Source: Methylorubrum thiocyanatum (lineage in GTDB: Bacteria; Pseudomonadota; Alphaproteobacteria; Rhizobiales; Beijerinckiaceae). Taken from it: DNA of 64,000 nt. Every line of letters starts with the position of its first letter. Positions within the stretch are counted from its first letter, which is position 1. A program made the translations under genes and the position numbers. The notes under the pieces are model-generated. The model did no database searches and had not been told where the DNA came from. It saw only the letters and a list, made by a program, of their open reading frames with translations. Below are positions 42,165 through 50,642 of this stretch, piece after piece. The stretch covers positions 248,001 through 312,000 of the forward strand of contig JACJIB010000002.1 in NCBI GenBank assembly GCA_014138645.1, given 5' to 3'.

Positions 42165-45091
42165 TACGCCGTCTCCTCGGCGGCCCGCTCAGCTTCCGCC
42201 TCCGCGGTGCGGGTGCGGCGCAGGGACTGGTGGGCGAGCGCCACCAGCATCAGCGCGCTCGCGCCCACCACCAGCACCATGATCCCGAGGTCGAACACCA
42301 GGGCGCTCGCCACCGGCACCTTGCCGACGAGCGGCAGCTCCCAATAGGCGAAATAGGCGGTGAGGAAGGGCTGCCCGAACGCCCACGAGGCCGCGCCGGC
42401 CGCCACCGCGATCAGCAGGCCGAGGCCGATCCACGCGATCGGCTGAATCCGCAGGCGCTCCTCCACCCACTGCGCACCGCAGGCCATGTATTGCAGGATA
42501 AAGGCGATGGTGAGCGCGATGCCCGCCGCGAAGCCGCCGCCCGGCAGGTCGTGCCCGCGCAGGAACAGGTGCAGCGACAGGAGGACGATGAACGGGAACA
42601 GCCACGTCATCACCACCCGCGGCACGAGCAGGGCATCGGCGGCGGTGTCGCCGGGCTTGCGGCCCTCGCGGGCGCGGTCGTAGGCGTCGTGGTGGTGCTG
42701 CTGCTTCGGCCGCTCCAGGCTGTCGGGCGCCGGGCGGAAGCGGCGCAGCAGCGCGAACACGGTCAGCCCGACGACGCCGAGAACCGAGATCTCGCCGAGC
42801 GTATCGAAGGCGCGGAAATCCACCAGCAGCACGTTGACGACGTTGCGCCCGCCCGCCTGCGGATAGGCCTTCTCGACGAACCAGCGCGCGATGCCGTCGC
42901 CCGCCGGGCGGGTCATCACGGCGTAGGCGAGGCCGGCGAGCCCCAGGCCCGCGAAGCCGGCGATGCACAGATCGATGATGCGGCGGCGGCGCGCCCTCGC
43001 CCGCTCGGAGGCGGGCGCGGGGATCGCCGCGTCGCGCTTGGGCAGCCAGCGCAGGCCCAGCAGCAGCATCACGGTGGTGACGATCTCGACGAGGATCTGC
43101 GTCACCGCGAGATCGGGCGCCGAGAGCCAGAGGAAGGTCAGGCTGCTCACCAGCCCCGCCCCGCCGACGAAGATCGTGGCCGAGAGGCGGTGATACTTCG
43201 CCCGCTCCGCCGCACCGATGGCGCAGGCGCCGCCGACGAGCCACATCAGCGCGAAGGCGGGATCGAACGGCGTCAGCCGGCCCGGCGCGAACAGGTCGAG
43301 CCCGCGGGCCGTCCCCGCCGCCAGCGCCGCGAGCAGGGCTGCGAGGAACAGGATGCGCAGTTGCGGCTGGAGCCGCTCGGCCCCGAGCCCGCGCTCCAGC
43401 AGGCGGGCGCCCTTGGTCAGCCCGGTCATCGCGCGCTCGAACAGCCAGCCGCCGTCGAGCCGGTCCATGAGCCAGGGGCCGCCGCGGGGGTTGGTGTCGA
43501 TGCGCTTGCCGAACAGGACGTAGAGCAGCACGCCGCCGACGAGCGCGGTCATGCTGAGCACCAGCGGCAGATTGAAGCCGTGCCAGATCGCGAGACTGTA
43601 GGTCGGGGCGTCCGCGCCGAACACCGCGCGCACGGCGCGTTCCAGGGCCGGCCCGATGGTGAGGTTCGGCACGAGGCCAATGGCGACGCAGGTGAGAACC
43701 AGGAGTTCGATCGGGATGCGCATCCATCGCACCGGCTCATGCGGCTCGTGCGGCAGGTCGTGCGGGGGCGGGCCGAAGAAGGTCTGGCGGATGAAGCGCA
43801 GCGAGTAGAGCATGGTGAAGGCGCTGGCGAGGGTCGCCAGCACCGGCAGGGCGAGGTGGATCGGGTGGTCGCCCATGTTGTCGACCGCCTCGGACAGGAA
43901 CATTTCCTTCGAGAGGAAGCCGTTGAGCAGCGGCACGCCGGCCATCGCCGCGGCGGCGACCATGGCGAGCGTGGCCGTGTAGGGCATCGCCCGCCACAGG
44001 CCCGAGAGGCGGCGCATGTCGCGGGTGCCGGTCTCGTGGTCGATGATGCCGACCGCCATAAACAGCGACGCCTTGAAGGTCGCGTGGTTCACGGTGTGGA
44101 AGATCGCGGCGACCACGGCGAGCGGCGAGTTGAGGCCGAGCAGCAGCGTGATCAGCCCGAGATGGCTGATGGTCGAGTAGGCGAGCAGGCCCTTGAGGTC
44201 GTGCTGGAAGATCGCGCTCCACGAGCCGATCAGCAGGGTCGCCATGCCGGCGCTGCCGACGATCCAGTACCATGGCTCGGTGCCCGACATCACCGGCCAC
44301 AGGCGGATCATCAGGAAGATGCCGGCCTTCACCATGGTGGCCGAGTGCAGGTAGGCGCTGATCGGCGTCGGCGCCGCCATGGCCCGGGGCAGCCAGATGT
44401 GGAACGGGAACTGCGCCGACTTGGTGAGCGCGCCCATGAGCACCAGCACCAGGGCCGGCAGGTAGAGCGGGCTGTTGCGGATCGTGTCGCCCGAGGCCAG
44501 CACCGTGGCGAGGTCGTAGCTGCCGACGATGCGCCCGATCAGGATCGTGCCCACCAGGAGGCACAGCCCGCCCGCGGCGGTGATGGTGAGCGACATCCGC
44601 GCTCCGTCACGGGCCGCTGCGTTGTCGTACCAGTAGCCGATCAGCAGGAACGAGACGATGCTCGTCAGTTCCCAGAACAGGACGAGCTGGATCAGGTTGC
44701 CGGCCAGCACGATGCCGAGCATCGCGCCGACGAAGGCGAGGAAGTAGGAGAACAACCGCGGCACCGGGTCGGCGGCGGCCATGTAGTAGCGCGCGTAGAG
44801 CACCACCAGCGCGCCGATGGCGAGCACCAGCACGCTGAACAGCCAGGCGAGCCCATCGAGCCGCAGGACGAGGTTGACGCCGAGGCTCGGCAGCCACTCG
44901 ACCGCGTGGACGACGGTGCCGCCCTCGGCGAGTTGCGGCGTCAGAGCGAGAATGCAGCCGAGGCTGGCCAGCGTCACGAGCCCGGCGAGCAAAGCCGCGG
45001 CCGTGCGGGCATGGCTCGGCAGGGCACCCGTGAGCACGGAGCCCGCGAAGGGCAGGATCGCGGCGGCGGCGAGAAATGCGTTGGACGTCAT
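42164..45091 (-). CDS. mnhA: Mrp-type Na+/H+ antiporter subunits A and B fused (PhaAB type)
   Basis: The 975-aa protein joins an MnhA part (NuoL-like, about residues 1-760) and an MnhB part (about 810-960) in one chain, as in the PhaAB subunits of rhizobial pha systems. The A part carries QLVLFWELTSIVSFLLIGYW (key Glu) and GALTKSAQFPFHIWLPRAM (key Lys); the MbhD/E-like stretch SAPDLAVTQILVEIVTTVMLL follows; the B part has LFLRGHDLPGGGFAAGIALT. ATG 45091 is chosen because the membrane domain starts there; the open frame before it is Pro/Arg-rich. It heads a complete six-gene operon (AB-C-D-E-F-G), which in relatives works as a K+/H+ or Na+/H+ antiporter for alkali tolerance. Confidence 0.93.
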   Translation of the reverse strand: MTSNAFLAAAAILPFAGSVLTGALPSHARTAAALLAGLVTLASLGCILALTPQLAEGGTVVHAVEWLPSLGVNLVLRLDGLAWLFSVLVLAIGALVVLYARYYMAAADPVPRLFSYFLAFVGAMLGIVLAGNLIQLVLFWELTSIVSFLLIGYWYDNAAARDGARMSLTITAAGGLCLLVGTILIGRIVGSYDLATVLASGDTIRNSPLYLPALVLVLMGALTKSAQFPFHIWLPRAMAAPTPISAYLHSATMVKAGIFLMIRLWPVMSGTEPWYWIVGSAGMATLLIGSWSAIFQHDLKGLLAYSTISHLGLITLLLGLNSPLAVVAAIFHTVNHATFKASLFMAVGIIDHETGTRDMRRLSGLWRAMPYTATLAMVAAAAMAGVPLLNGFLSKEMFLSEAVDNMGDHPIHLALPVLATLASAFTMLYSLRFIRQTFFGPPPHDLPHEPHEPVRWMRIPIELLVLTCVAIGLVPNLTIGPALERAVRAVFGADAPTYSLAIWHGFNLPLVLSMTALVGGVLLYVLFGKRIDTNPRGGPWLMDRLDGGWLFERAMTGLTKGARLLERGLGAERLQPQLRILFLAALLAALAAGTARGLDLFAPGRLTPFDPAFALMWLVGGACAIGAAERAKYHRLSATIFVGGAGLVSSLTFLWLSAPDLAVTQILVEIVTTVMLLLGLRWLPKRDAAIPAPASERARARRRRIIDLCIAGFAGLGLAGLAYAVMTRPAGDGIARWFVEKAYPQAGGRNVVNVLLVDFRAFDTLGEISVLGVVGLTVFALLRRFRPAPDSLERPKQQHHHDAYDRAREGRKPGDTAADALLVPRVVMTWLFPFIVLLSLHLFLRGHDLPGGGFAAGIALTIAFILQYMACGAQWVEERLRIQPIAWIGLGLLIAVAAGAASWAFGQPFLTAYFAYWELPLVGKVPVASALVFDLGIMVLVVGASALMLVALAHQSLRRTRTAEAEAERAAEETA

Positions 45092-45440
45092 CAACCCAGG
45101 CGAGATGCAGGCTCGGAAGCGGCCTGACGGATGGGAGGGGGCGGCGGCGCGTGCGAGCGGAACCGTCCACCCGGGCGGACGCGGCACTCGCAGGTGCATT
45201 TAGGGCATGCGGGAGGGTTCGACCGCAAGGGATTGGTGCGCGAAAGGCGAAATCGGCCCGATGGTTGCGCGGCGTGAGAAACCGCACGTGGCTTCCCGGT
45301 GCCCCGGAGCGCACCCGGATGGAAGCGAAAGCAACATCCGTTGGACAAGGAAGGGGTCGGCGCGACGGCCCGGTGCCACAAGGCCGTCCCGCGCTGGACC
45401 GGCCCTCCAATCTTGTAAAGAAATCCCGGGGCCAAGCCGC
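45092..45440. other. Divergent intergenic region before the second Mrp operon
   Basis: No gene is seen. It separates mnhAB (leftward) from the hypothetical gene at 45441 (rightward) and should contain both promoters; no clear boxes or regulatory RNA structure were recognised. Confidence 0.4.
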
Positions 45441-45827
45441 ATGATCGTCAGAACCGCCGGTGCCACCGATCCGTCGCAGGCCGATCTGCTGGCATTGGGT
45501 GAGCGCATCTGGCTCGCGACGGAGATGGCCTGCGACCCGATCTGGGACCTGCACCCGGACCGTCTTGGCGTTCAGATGCCGCTGCAGACCGTGGGCGGTA
45601 TCCTCGCGACCACCCGCGGCCGGTTCGAGCCCCAGGCGCAGATGGCGGCCCTACGGATCGCCGCCGGCCTCGGCGACGAGGCCGTGCTGCGGCTGACGGA
45701 GCGCCTGATCCGGGCGCGCGGGGCGCGGTCGGTTCTGGGCGCGCCCCGCTCCGTCTTCCTTCGCTCCCTCGTCACCCTGGCCGCGCGCTCCGACGGCCCG
45801 GAGAACGCCGTCTCGCTCCCGGTGTGA
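45441..45827 (+). CDS. Hypothetical soluble protein
   Basis: Not a family I recognise. The 128-aa sequence is helical in style, without signal peptide or membrane segment. Notable parts are ALGERIWLATEMACDPIWDL and RIAAGLGDEAVLRLTERLIR. ATG 45441 lies at the natural start of the protein-like sequence; the open frame leftwards to 45207 is Arg/Pro-rich and probably non-coding. A small gene on the opposite strand follows 14 bases after the stop, so the two are convergent. Confidence 0.5.
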   Translation: MIVRTAGATDPSQADLLALGERIWLATEMACDPIWDLHPDRLGVQMPLQTVGGILATTRGRFEPQAQMAALRIAAGLGDEAVLRLTERLIRARGARSVLGAPRSVFLRSLVTLAARSDGPENAVSLPV

Positions 45828-45841
45828 TCCGGGCGTCGGGG

Positions 45842-46063
45842 TCAGAGCGGGAAGGCCGTCAGCGCCTGTTGGAGCGCCCGCCGTGCCGTCTGCCGCGCGG
45901 CGGCTTCCGTCTGCGTCTCCGACTCGATGGCCGGCACCCGGACCGTCGCCGCCACCTCGACGATGCCGCCATCCGCGTCCGACCGGTCGAACAGCACCCG
46001 GACCACGACCTGCCGCCGGCCGTCGATCACATCCTGCGTTTCCTGGGTCATCCGAACCGGCAT
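45842..46063 (-). CDS. Small hypothetical protein
   Basis: A 73-aa soluble protein with a strand-rich front (RRQVVVRVLFDRSDADGG and VEVAATVRVPAIE) and an Ala/Gln/Arg-rich helical end. ATG 46063 has a very good ribosome site (GGAGGGAG about six bases upstream); ATG 46102 in the same frame, with GGAG, would add 13 residues. No family is recognised. It is convergent with the hypothetical gene at 45441. Confidence 0.5.
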   Translation of the reverse strand: MPVRMTQETQDVIDGRRQVVVRVLFDRSDADGGIVEVAATVRVPAIESETQTEAAARQTARRALQQALTAFPL

Positions 46064-46696
46064 CCGCGTCTCCCTCCGAGACAGCGGCGCCCGATGCGCC
46101 ATCGCCGTCTCCGGCAGGACGAACGAAGCGCGCGGCCAAGCGTTGCTTCTGCGCCTTCGCGATCGACTGAGGCTATGGGCCGCGCGGGGATCGCGGGATG
46201 AAGGAACGAGGGCCGGCCCGCCCTTGGTCTTTCCCGGTCTCCGCCGGCCCCACCCCATCCCCAAAGGTGCCGATCCTCACCCGAGGAAACGCCGGTCGAT
46301 TACCGTGCGAAGTCCCGAACGCGTCATGTCCCGGTCTCCGAAGTGTCCGGTGACGGGCCGGAGATCCCGTGCGACAAGGATTGCCCAGGCATGCCGATTG
46401 CAGAACCGGGGCGCAATGCAGTTCTCGACGGTTCCGGCCGTCTCGAGAGTCATGGTATGACGCTGTGTCCGATGAACGCCTGCTCCGCACCTAATTTCAA
46501 GAAGGGACGGAGACTTCGAAAATCGATTGCAAACGGGACCTCAGCCGGGGCGACGCCGCGCCACTGCCCCGACATCGGCACGATGCGGGCAATCGGCTAC
46601 GCGCCCTCCGCGGTCCGGGGCATCGCGCGGAGGGTCGCGTGGTACCGCGAGAACCCGGCGCCGACCGAGACCAACCCGCTTCTGTGAGGACGCTCC
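46064..46696. other. Gene-free stretch before the GDP-fucose synthase gene
   Basis: No convincing gene. A plus-strand frame at 46343-46687 has mixed composition and no ribosome site. The promoter of the sugar-nucleotide gene should lie near 46600-46690 but no boxes stand out. Confidence 0.35.
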
Positions 46697-47635
46697 ATGT
46701 ACAGTCTGGCGGGCAAGACCGTTTTCGTGGCGGGCCATCGCGGCCTCGTCGGGAGCGCCCTGGTGCGGCGTTTGAAGGCTGAGGATTGCGCGATCCTCAC
46801 CGCGACCCGCGCGGAACTGGACCTGCGCGATCAGGCGGCCGTGCGGGCCTGGATGCGCGACCGGCGGCCGGACGCGGTGTTCCTGGCGGCGGCCAAGGTC
46901 GGCGGGATTCTCGCCAACGCGACCTATCCGGCCGACTTCCTCTACGAGAATCTGATGATCGAGGCCAACGTCATCGAGGCCGCGTTCCGCGAGGATGTCG
47001 GCAAGTTGCTGTTCCTCGGGTCGAGCTGCATCTACCCGAAATTCGCCGAGCAGCCGATCGTCGAGCCGAGACTGCTGACCGGATCGCTGGAGCCGACCAA
47101 CGAGGGGTACGCGATCGCCAAGATCGCCGGGATCAAGCTCGCCCAGGCCTACCGCCAGCAGCACGACCGCGACTTCATCTCCGCCATGCCGACCAATCTC
47201 TACGGGCCGGGCGACAATTTCGACCTGACCTCGAGCCACGTTCTGCCGGCGCTGATCCGCAAGGCGCATGAGGCCAAGTGCTCCGGCGCGAAGGAGATGG
47301 TGATCTGGGGCACCGGATCGCCGCGCCGCGAGTTCCTGCACGTCGATGACTGCGCCGATGCCTGCCTCCACCTGATGAAGACCTATTCGGATGACGAGCA
47401 CGTCAATGTCGGCTCGGGCGAGGACATCCCGATCTACGACCTGACCTGTCTCGTCTGCGACGTCGTCGGGTTCGAGGGCGAGATCGTGCGCGATCCGACC
47501 AAGCCCGACGGGACGCCGCGCAAGCTGATGTCGGCGGACAAGCTGCGCGGTCTGGGCTGGGCGCCGAGGGTGCCGCTGCGGGATGGCATCGCCGACACCT
47601 ATGCGTGGTTCCGCGCCAACGTGGCCGAAGCGTGA
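46697..47635 (+). CDS. fcl: GDP-L-fucose synthase
   Basis: A 312-aa short-chain dehydrogenase/reductase (also called WcaG) that converts GDP-4-keto-6-deoxy-mannose to GDP-L-fucose by epimerisation and NADPH reduction. The cofactor loop GHRGLVGSALVRR, the AAAKVGGI block, the catalytic Ser in LFLGSSCIYPKFAEQP, and the Tyr-x3-Lys pair in YAIAKIAGIKLAQAY are in place. The partner gmd (GDP-mannose dehydratase) is not in the window. The product would feed surface polysaccharide synthesis, perhaps the locus at 4467-9960. The start follows a TGAGGA site. Confidence 0.94.
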   Translation: MYSLAGKTVFVAGHRGLVGSALVRRLKAEDCAILTATRAELDLRDQAAVRAWMRDRRPDAVFLAAAKVGGILANATYPADFLYENLMIEANVIEAAFREDVGKLLFLGSSCIYPKFAEQPIVEPRLLTGSLEPTNEGYAIAKIAGIKLAQAYRQQHDRDFISAMPTNLYGPGDNFDLTSSHVLPALIRKAHEAKCSGAKEMVIWGTGSPRREFLHVDDCADACLHLMKTYSDDEHVNVGSGEDIPIYDLTCLVCDVVGFEGEIVRDPTKPDGTPRKLMSADKLRGLGWAPRVPLRDGIADTYAWFRANVAEA

Positions 47636-47797
47636 GAGCCTGCGCAGGCGTGAAGCGGATGCCGTCCCTGCCTCCGAGGCTGACGCGCTGCGGATCAACC
47701 GGAACGACCCCTACCTCGTCCCCGCGGACGGGCCCGTGCGCACCGCCTGCCGGCGACCCGCAGTTCGAGCGTGCCGGAAAGCGTTCGACGTGGTCGG

Positions 47798-47956
47798 CTA
47801 ATCCCAGGACAGGGAGCGTGCTCTCTGCTTCTCGAGCTCGGACAGCGCCGGAGCCGGTTCCGGTGCCTCGTCATAGGGAGCGTTCCTGAGCTCGTGAAAG
47901 AGGAACAGCACGGAAAGCAATCCGATGCCGATTGCGCCCCAAATGATCAATGACAC
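47798..47956 (-). CDS. Small single-helix membrane protein
   Basis: A 52-aa frame with GTG 47956 as the start. Residues 3-20 form one membrane helix (LIIWGAIGIGLLSVLFLF), followed by a charged cytoplasmic or periplasmic tail with PEPAPALSELEKQRAR. A G-rich sequence that could serve as the ribosome site precedes it, and an AT-rich patch lies beyond. No family is known to me. It is too short and GTG-started to be called by most pipelines. Confidence 0.5.
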   Translation of the reverse strand: MSLIIWGAIGIGLLSVLFLFHELRNAPYDEAPEPAPALSELEKQRARSLSWD

Positions 47957-48098
47957 GCTCGTCAACCGCCCCCGCCTGTCATTCGACTTTCATTAACCTA
48001 GATTAGTCACGGTCGACGGCCGAGGACAAGTGACGCGAGTCTTGCTTCTCAGAGGCGTCACGGAACCGTGATCGAGGCGTCGTTCCGGTTCGGCCGCA

Positions 48099-50630
48099 TC
48101 ACCGGCAGGCCATCAGGCTGATCTTGGCGGCCATCACCCGGCATCCGGCGGGGGAGAAGGCGCCCTCGTGGCCGAAGCCTGGGACGCTGACGGTCTCGCC
48201 GTTCCCGGCATAGGCACCCCAGCCGAGCATCGGGTCGAGGGCCGGGCCGACCGGCACGCTCTCGCTGCGCACGATCAGCACCGGCCCGGGATGCGGTCGC
48301 GGCTCATAGGCCAGGGCGAGGGCGTCGAGATCGTCGGTCACCTGCCAGAATGCTTCCTCCGGGTTCTCCGACGCGAGTCCGGCCCGATGCAAGCCGCGCC
48401 GCAGCCCGCGCCAGGCGCGGTTCGACCGCAGCCAGAGATGCGCCCGCGAGGCGAGATAGCCGGCCCCGTCGCGGCGAACGTGCCGGACGAGGGCGGCGAG
48501 GCGTCCGCGCCGGTAGGCCGCCGCGGCCCTGCGCTTCGCGGCGGGCGCGAGACGACGGAAATAGCCGGGCTCCCAGCAATCGATGAGGACGACGACGGCG
48601 ACGTTCCGTCCCGCTTGTGCGAATTGGCGGGCGATCTCGAAGGCGAGGACGCCGGAGCGGCAGAAGCCGACGAGGCGGATCGGTCCCTGCGGCTGCGCGG
48701 CGTCGATCGCCGCACGGTAGGCGCCGGCCAGCCGCTCCAGCGTATCCTCCTGCCGGGGAACCCGGCTTTCCAGTTGCAGGGTCGCGAAGGGCTGGTCCGT
48801 CCCGAGCGCCTCGGCCAGGGTTCGGTAGAGTTCCTGATCGGCCGCGGCGTGGTGGATGGCGGTGAAGCCCGATCGCCCCGCCGCGTCGGGCGGCGCGTCC
48901 TGAAGCGACCGGTGCCGCATGCCGGCCGCAGCCTCGCCGTCGAGGAGGGCGCAGAGCCGCGCCACCGTACCCGCCTCGAAGAAGGACCAGAGCGGAACGC
49001 GCCGGCCCGTCTCCGCCTCGATCCGGGCGACGACCCGGGCGGCCAGCAGCGAGTGTCCGCCGACGGCGAAGAAATCCTCGTCGTCGGAGAGGTCGGGGCG
49101 GCCGAGCATCTCGCGCCAGATCGCGCGTACGGCCGGCCGAAGCGCGTCGGGGGCGCCGCCCGCCTCCGGAGCCGCCTCGGGCTCGATTCCCGCATTGGTC
49201 GTCTCCGGCGCAGGCGCAGTCTCGGCGGCAGGGCGTCCGACGCGTCCGGTCCAGGGTGCCGGATCGGGCAGGCGCACGCCGACCGCCGCGCAGGCCGAGC
49301 GTTCAAAATCCGCGAGCAGGCCGGCGACGGTCTGCGCCTCGTAGAGGCCGGCATCGTACTCGCAGGTCAGGCACCAGCCGGACGCGCTCGGTGCGAGTTC
49401 GAGATCGAGATCGAAGAAGGAGCCGGAGGCGGCGTAGTCGAGATCGACGAGGTGGATCGGCGCCTCTCCCTCGGCCGATCCGGCGGCGTGCGGCGTCTCG
49501 GCGGTCGGCCGCATGCGGACGTTGACCGAGACGAGCGGCGGCCGAAGCCCGTCGCGGCAGGGCGCCAGCGCCTGCACCACCCGATCGAACGGGGCGAGCG
49601 CGTGATCGCAGGCCTCAAGAATAGTCCGGCGCGTCGCCGCGAGCCGCTCGGCGAAATGCGTCTCGCCCTCACCGCTCTCGATCCGCAGGACCAGCGTGTT
49701 GACGAAGGAGCCGACGACGCCTTCCAGCTCGATCTCGTCGCGCCCGAGCACCTGTGTGCCGATGGCGATGTCGCGGCGCCCGCTGCGCGCGCCGAGGAGC
49801 CCCAGCAGGACGGTACAGGCGAGGACGAAGGGGGTGGCGCCGTGCGCTCGGGCGCAGGCCTCCAGGCGCTCCCCGAGTTCGGCGGGAAGCCGGCGGGTCT
49901 CGGCGGCGAAGCGGCGTTCCCGACCGGCGCGGCGCGGATGGTCCGGCGGCAGTTCGAACGGCGTCAGGTCGCGCAGGGATCGCGCCCAGAAGGCGAGATC
50001 GCGCTCCGCCGCCTCGGCCATGGCGGGGGAGACCTCCCATTCCGCGAAGTCGGCATAGTGCAGGGGCGGCGGTGCCAGACTCGGCTGCTGTCCCCGGATC
50101 AGGGCCGCGTAGATGGCGATGAATTCCCGCGCCAGCACCACCATCGACCAGCCGTCGCAGACGCTGTGATGGGCGGTGACGAGGAGCAGGGAATCGCCAC
50201 GTCCGAGCCGCAGCAGGGTCACGCGCATGAGCGGCGCGCGGGCCAGATCGAACGGCTTGCCGGCCTCCGCGTCGGCGATCGTCCTTGCCTCGCCGAGGCG
50301 GTCGCCGGGCAGGCCCGACAGGTCGATCTCGGAGAAGGGCAGCGCCACTGTCCCGGCGATCCGTTGCACCGGTCGGCCGCCTTCCCCGACGATCGCGGTC
50401 CGCAGCGCCTCGTGCCGGTCGATGAGGTGGCGGAAGCTGCGGACGAGGATCTCCGCATCGAGCCGGCCGGCGATGCGCCAGCGGGCGGCGACGTGCAGGC
50501 TCGGATCCCCCGGCCGGAGCTGATCGAGCAGCCAGAACCGGGTCTGGCTGTGGGAGCAGCGGGCGGTGAAGGCGTTGCCGTTCTGTGTCTCGCCGCTCAG
50601 GGCCGGCGTCTCCTGCGTGAAATGCCGCAT
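48099..50630 (-). CDS. Nonribosomal peptide synthetase, C-PCP-TE (no A domain)
   Basis: An 843-aa terminating NRPS protein. Residues about 20-450 are a condensation domain with its catalytic HHSVCDG (His154-155) intact; about 500-570 is a carrier domain with the phosphopantetheine Ser in FFAVGGHSLLAA; about 590-840 is a type-I thioesterase. The nucleophile elbow reads GFCRSG, so Cys657 replaces the usual Ser; Asp684 lies 27 residues later, the same spacing as in surfactin TE, and His821 near the end completes the triad. No adenylation domain is present, so the carrier must be charged in trans or serve another purpose. It starts 12 bases after the upstream NRPS stop in the same operon. Confidence 0.88.
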   Translation of the reverse strand: MRHFTQETPALSGETQNGNAFTARCSHSQTRFWLLDQLRPGDPSLHVAARWRIAGRLDAEILVRSFRHLIDRHEALRTAIVGEGGRPVQRIAGTVALPFSEIDLSGLPGDRLGEARTIADAEAGKPFDLARAPLMRVTLLRLGRGDSLLLVTAHHSVCDGWSMVVLAREFIAIYAALIRGQQPSLAPPPLHYADFAEWEVSPAMAEAAERDLAFWARSLRDLTPFELPPDHPRRAGRERRFAAETRRLPAELGERLEACARAHGATPFVLACTVLLGLLGARSGRRDIAIGTQVLGRDEIELEGVVGSFVNTLVLRIESGEGETHFAERLAATRRTILEACDHALAPFDRVVQALAPCRDGLRPPLVSVNVRMRPTAETPHAAGSAEGEAPIHLVDLDYAASGSFFDLDLELAPSASGWCLTCEYDAGLYEAQTVAGLLADFERSACAAVGVRLPDPAPWTGRVGRPAAETAPAPETTNAGIEPEAAPEAGGAPDALRPAVRAIWREMLGRPDLSDDEDFFAVGGHSLLAARVVARIEAETGRRVPLWSFFEAGTVARLCALLDGEAAAGMRHRSLQDAPPDAAGRSGFTAIHHAAADQELYRTLAEALGTDQPFATLQLESRVPRQEDTLERLAGAYRAAIDAAQPQGPIRLVGFCRSGVLAFEIARQFAQAGRNVAVVVLIDCWEPGYFRRLAPAAKRRAAAAYRRGRLAALVRHVRRDGAGYLASRAHLWLRSNRAWRGLRRGLHRAGLASENPEEAFWQVTDDLDALALAYEPRPHPGPVLIVRSESVPVGPALDPMLGWGAYAGNGETVSVPGFGHEGAFSPAGCRVMAAKISLMACR

Positions 50631-50642
50631 CGCGCCCCTTCC

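Noticed and set aside
42230..45127. A 965-codon plus-strand frame across mnhAB
   Set aside because: It is antisense to the membrane protein with all Mrp motifs; His/Arg/Glu-rich without any family resemblance.
46343..46687. A 114-codon plus-strand frame before the GDP-fucose synthase gene
   Set aside because: Its codon use is irregular, there is no ribosome site, and no protein features are visible.
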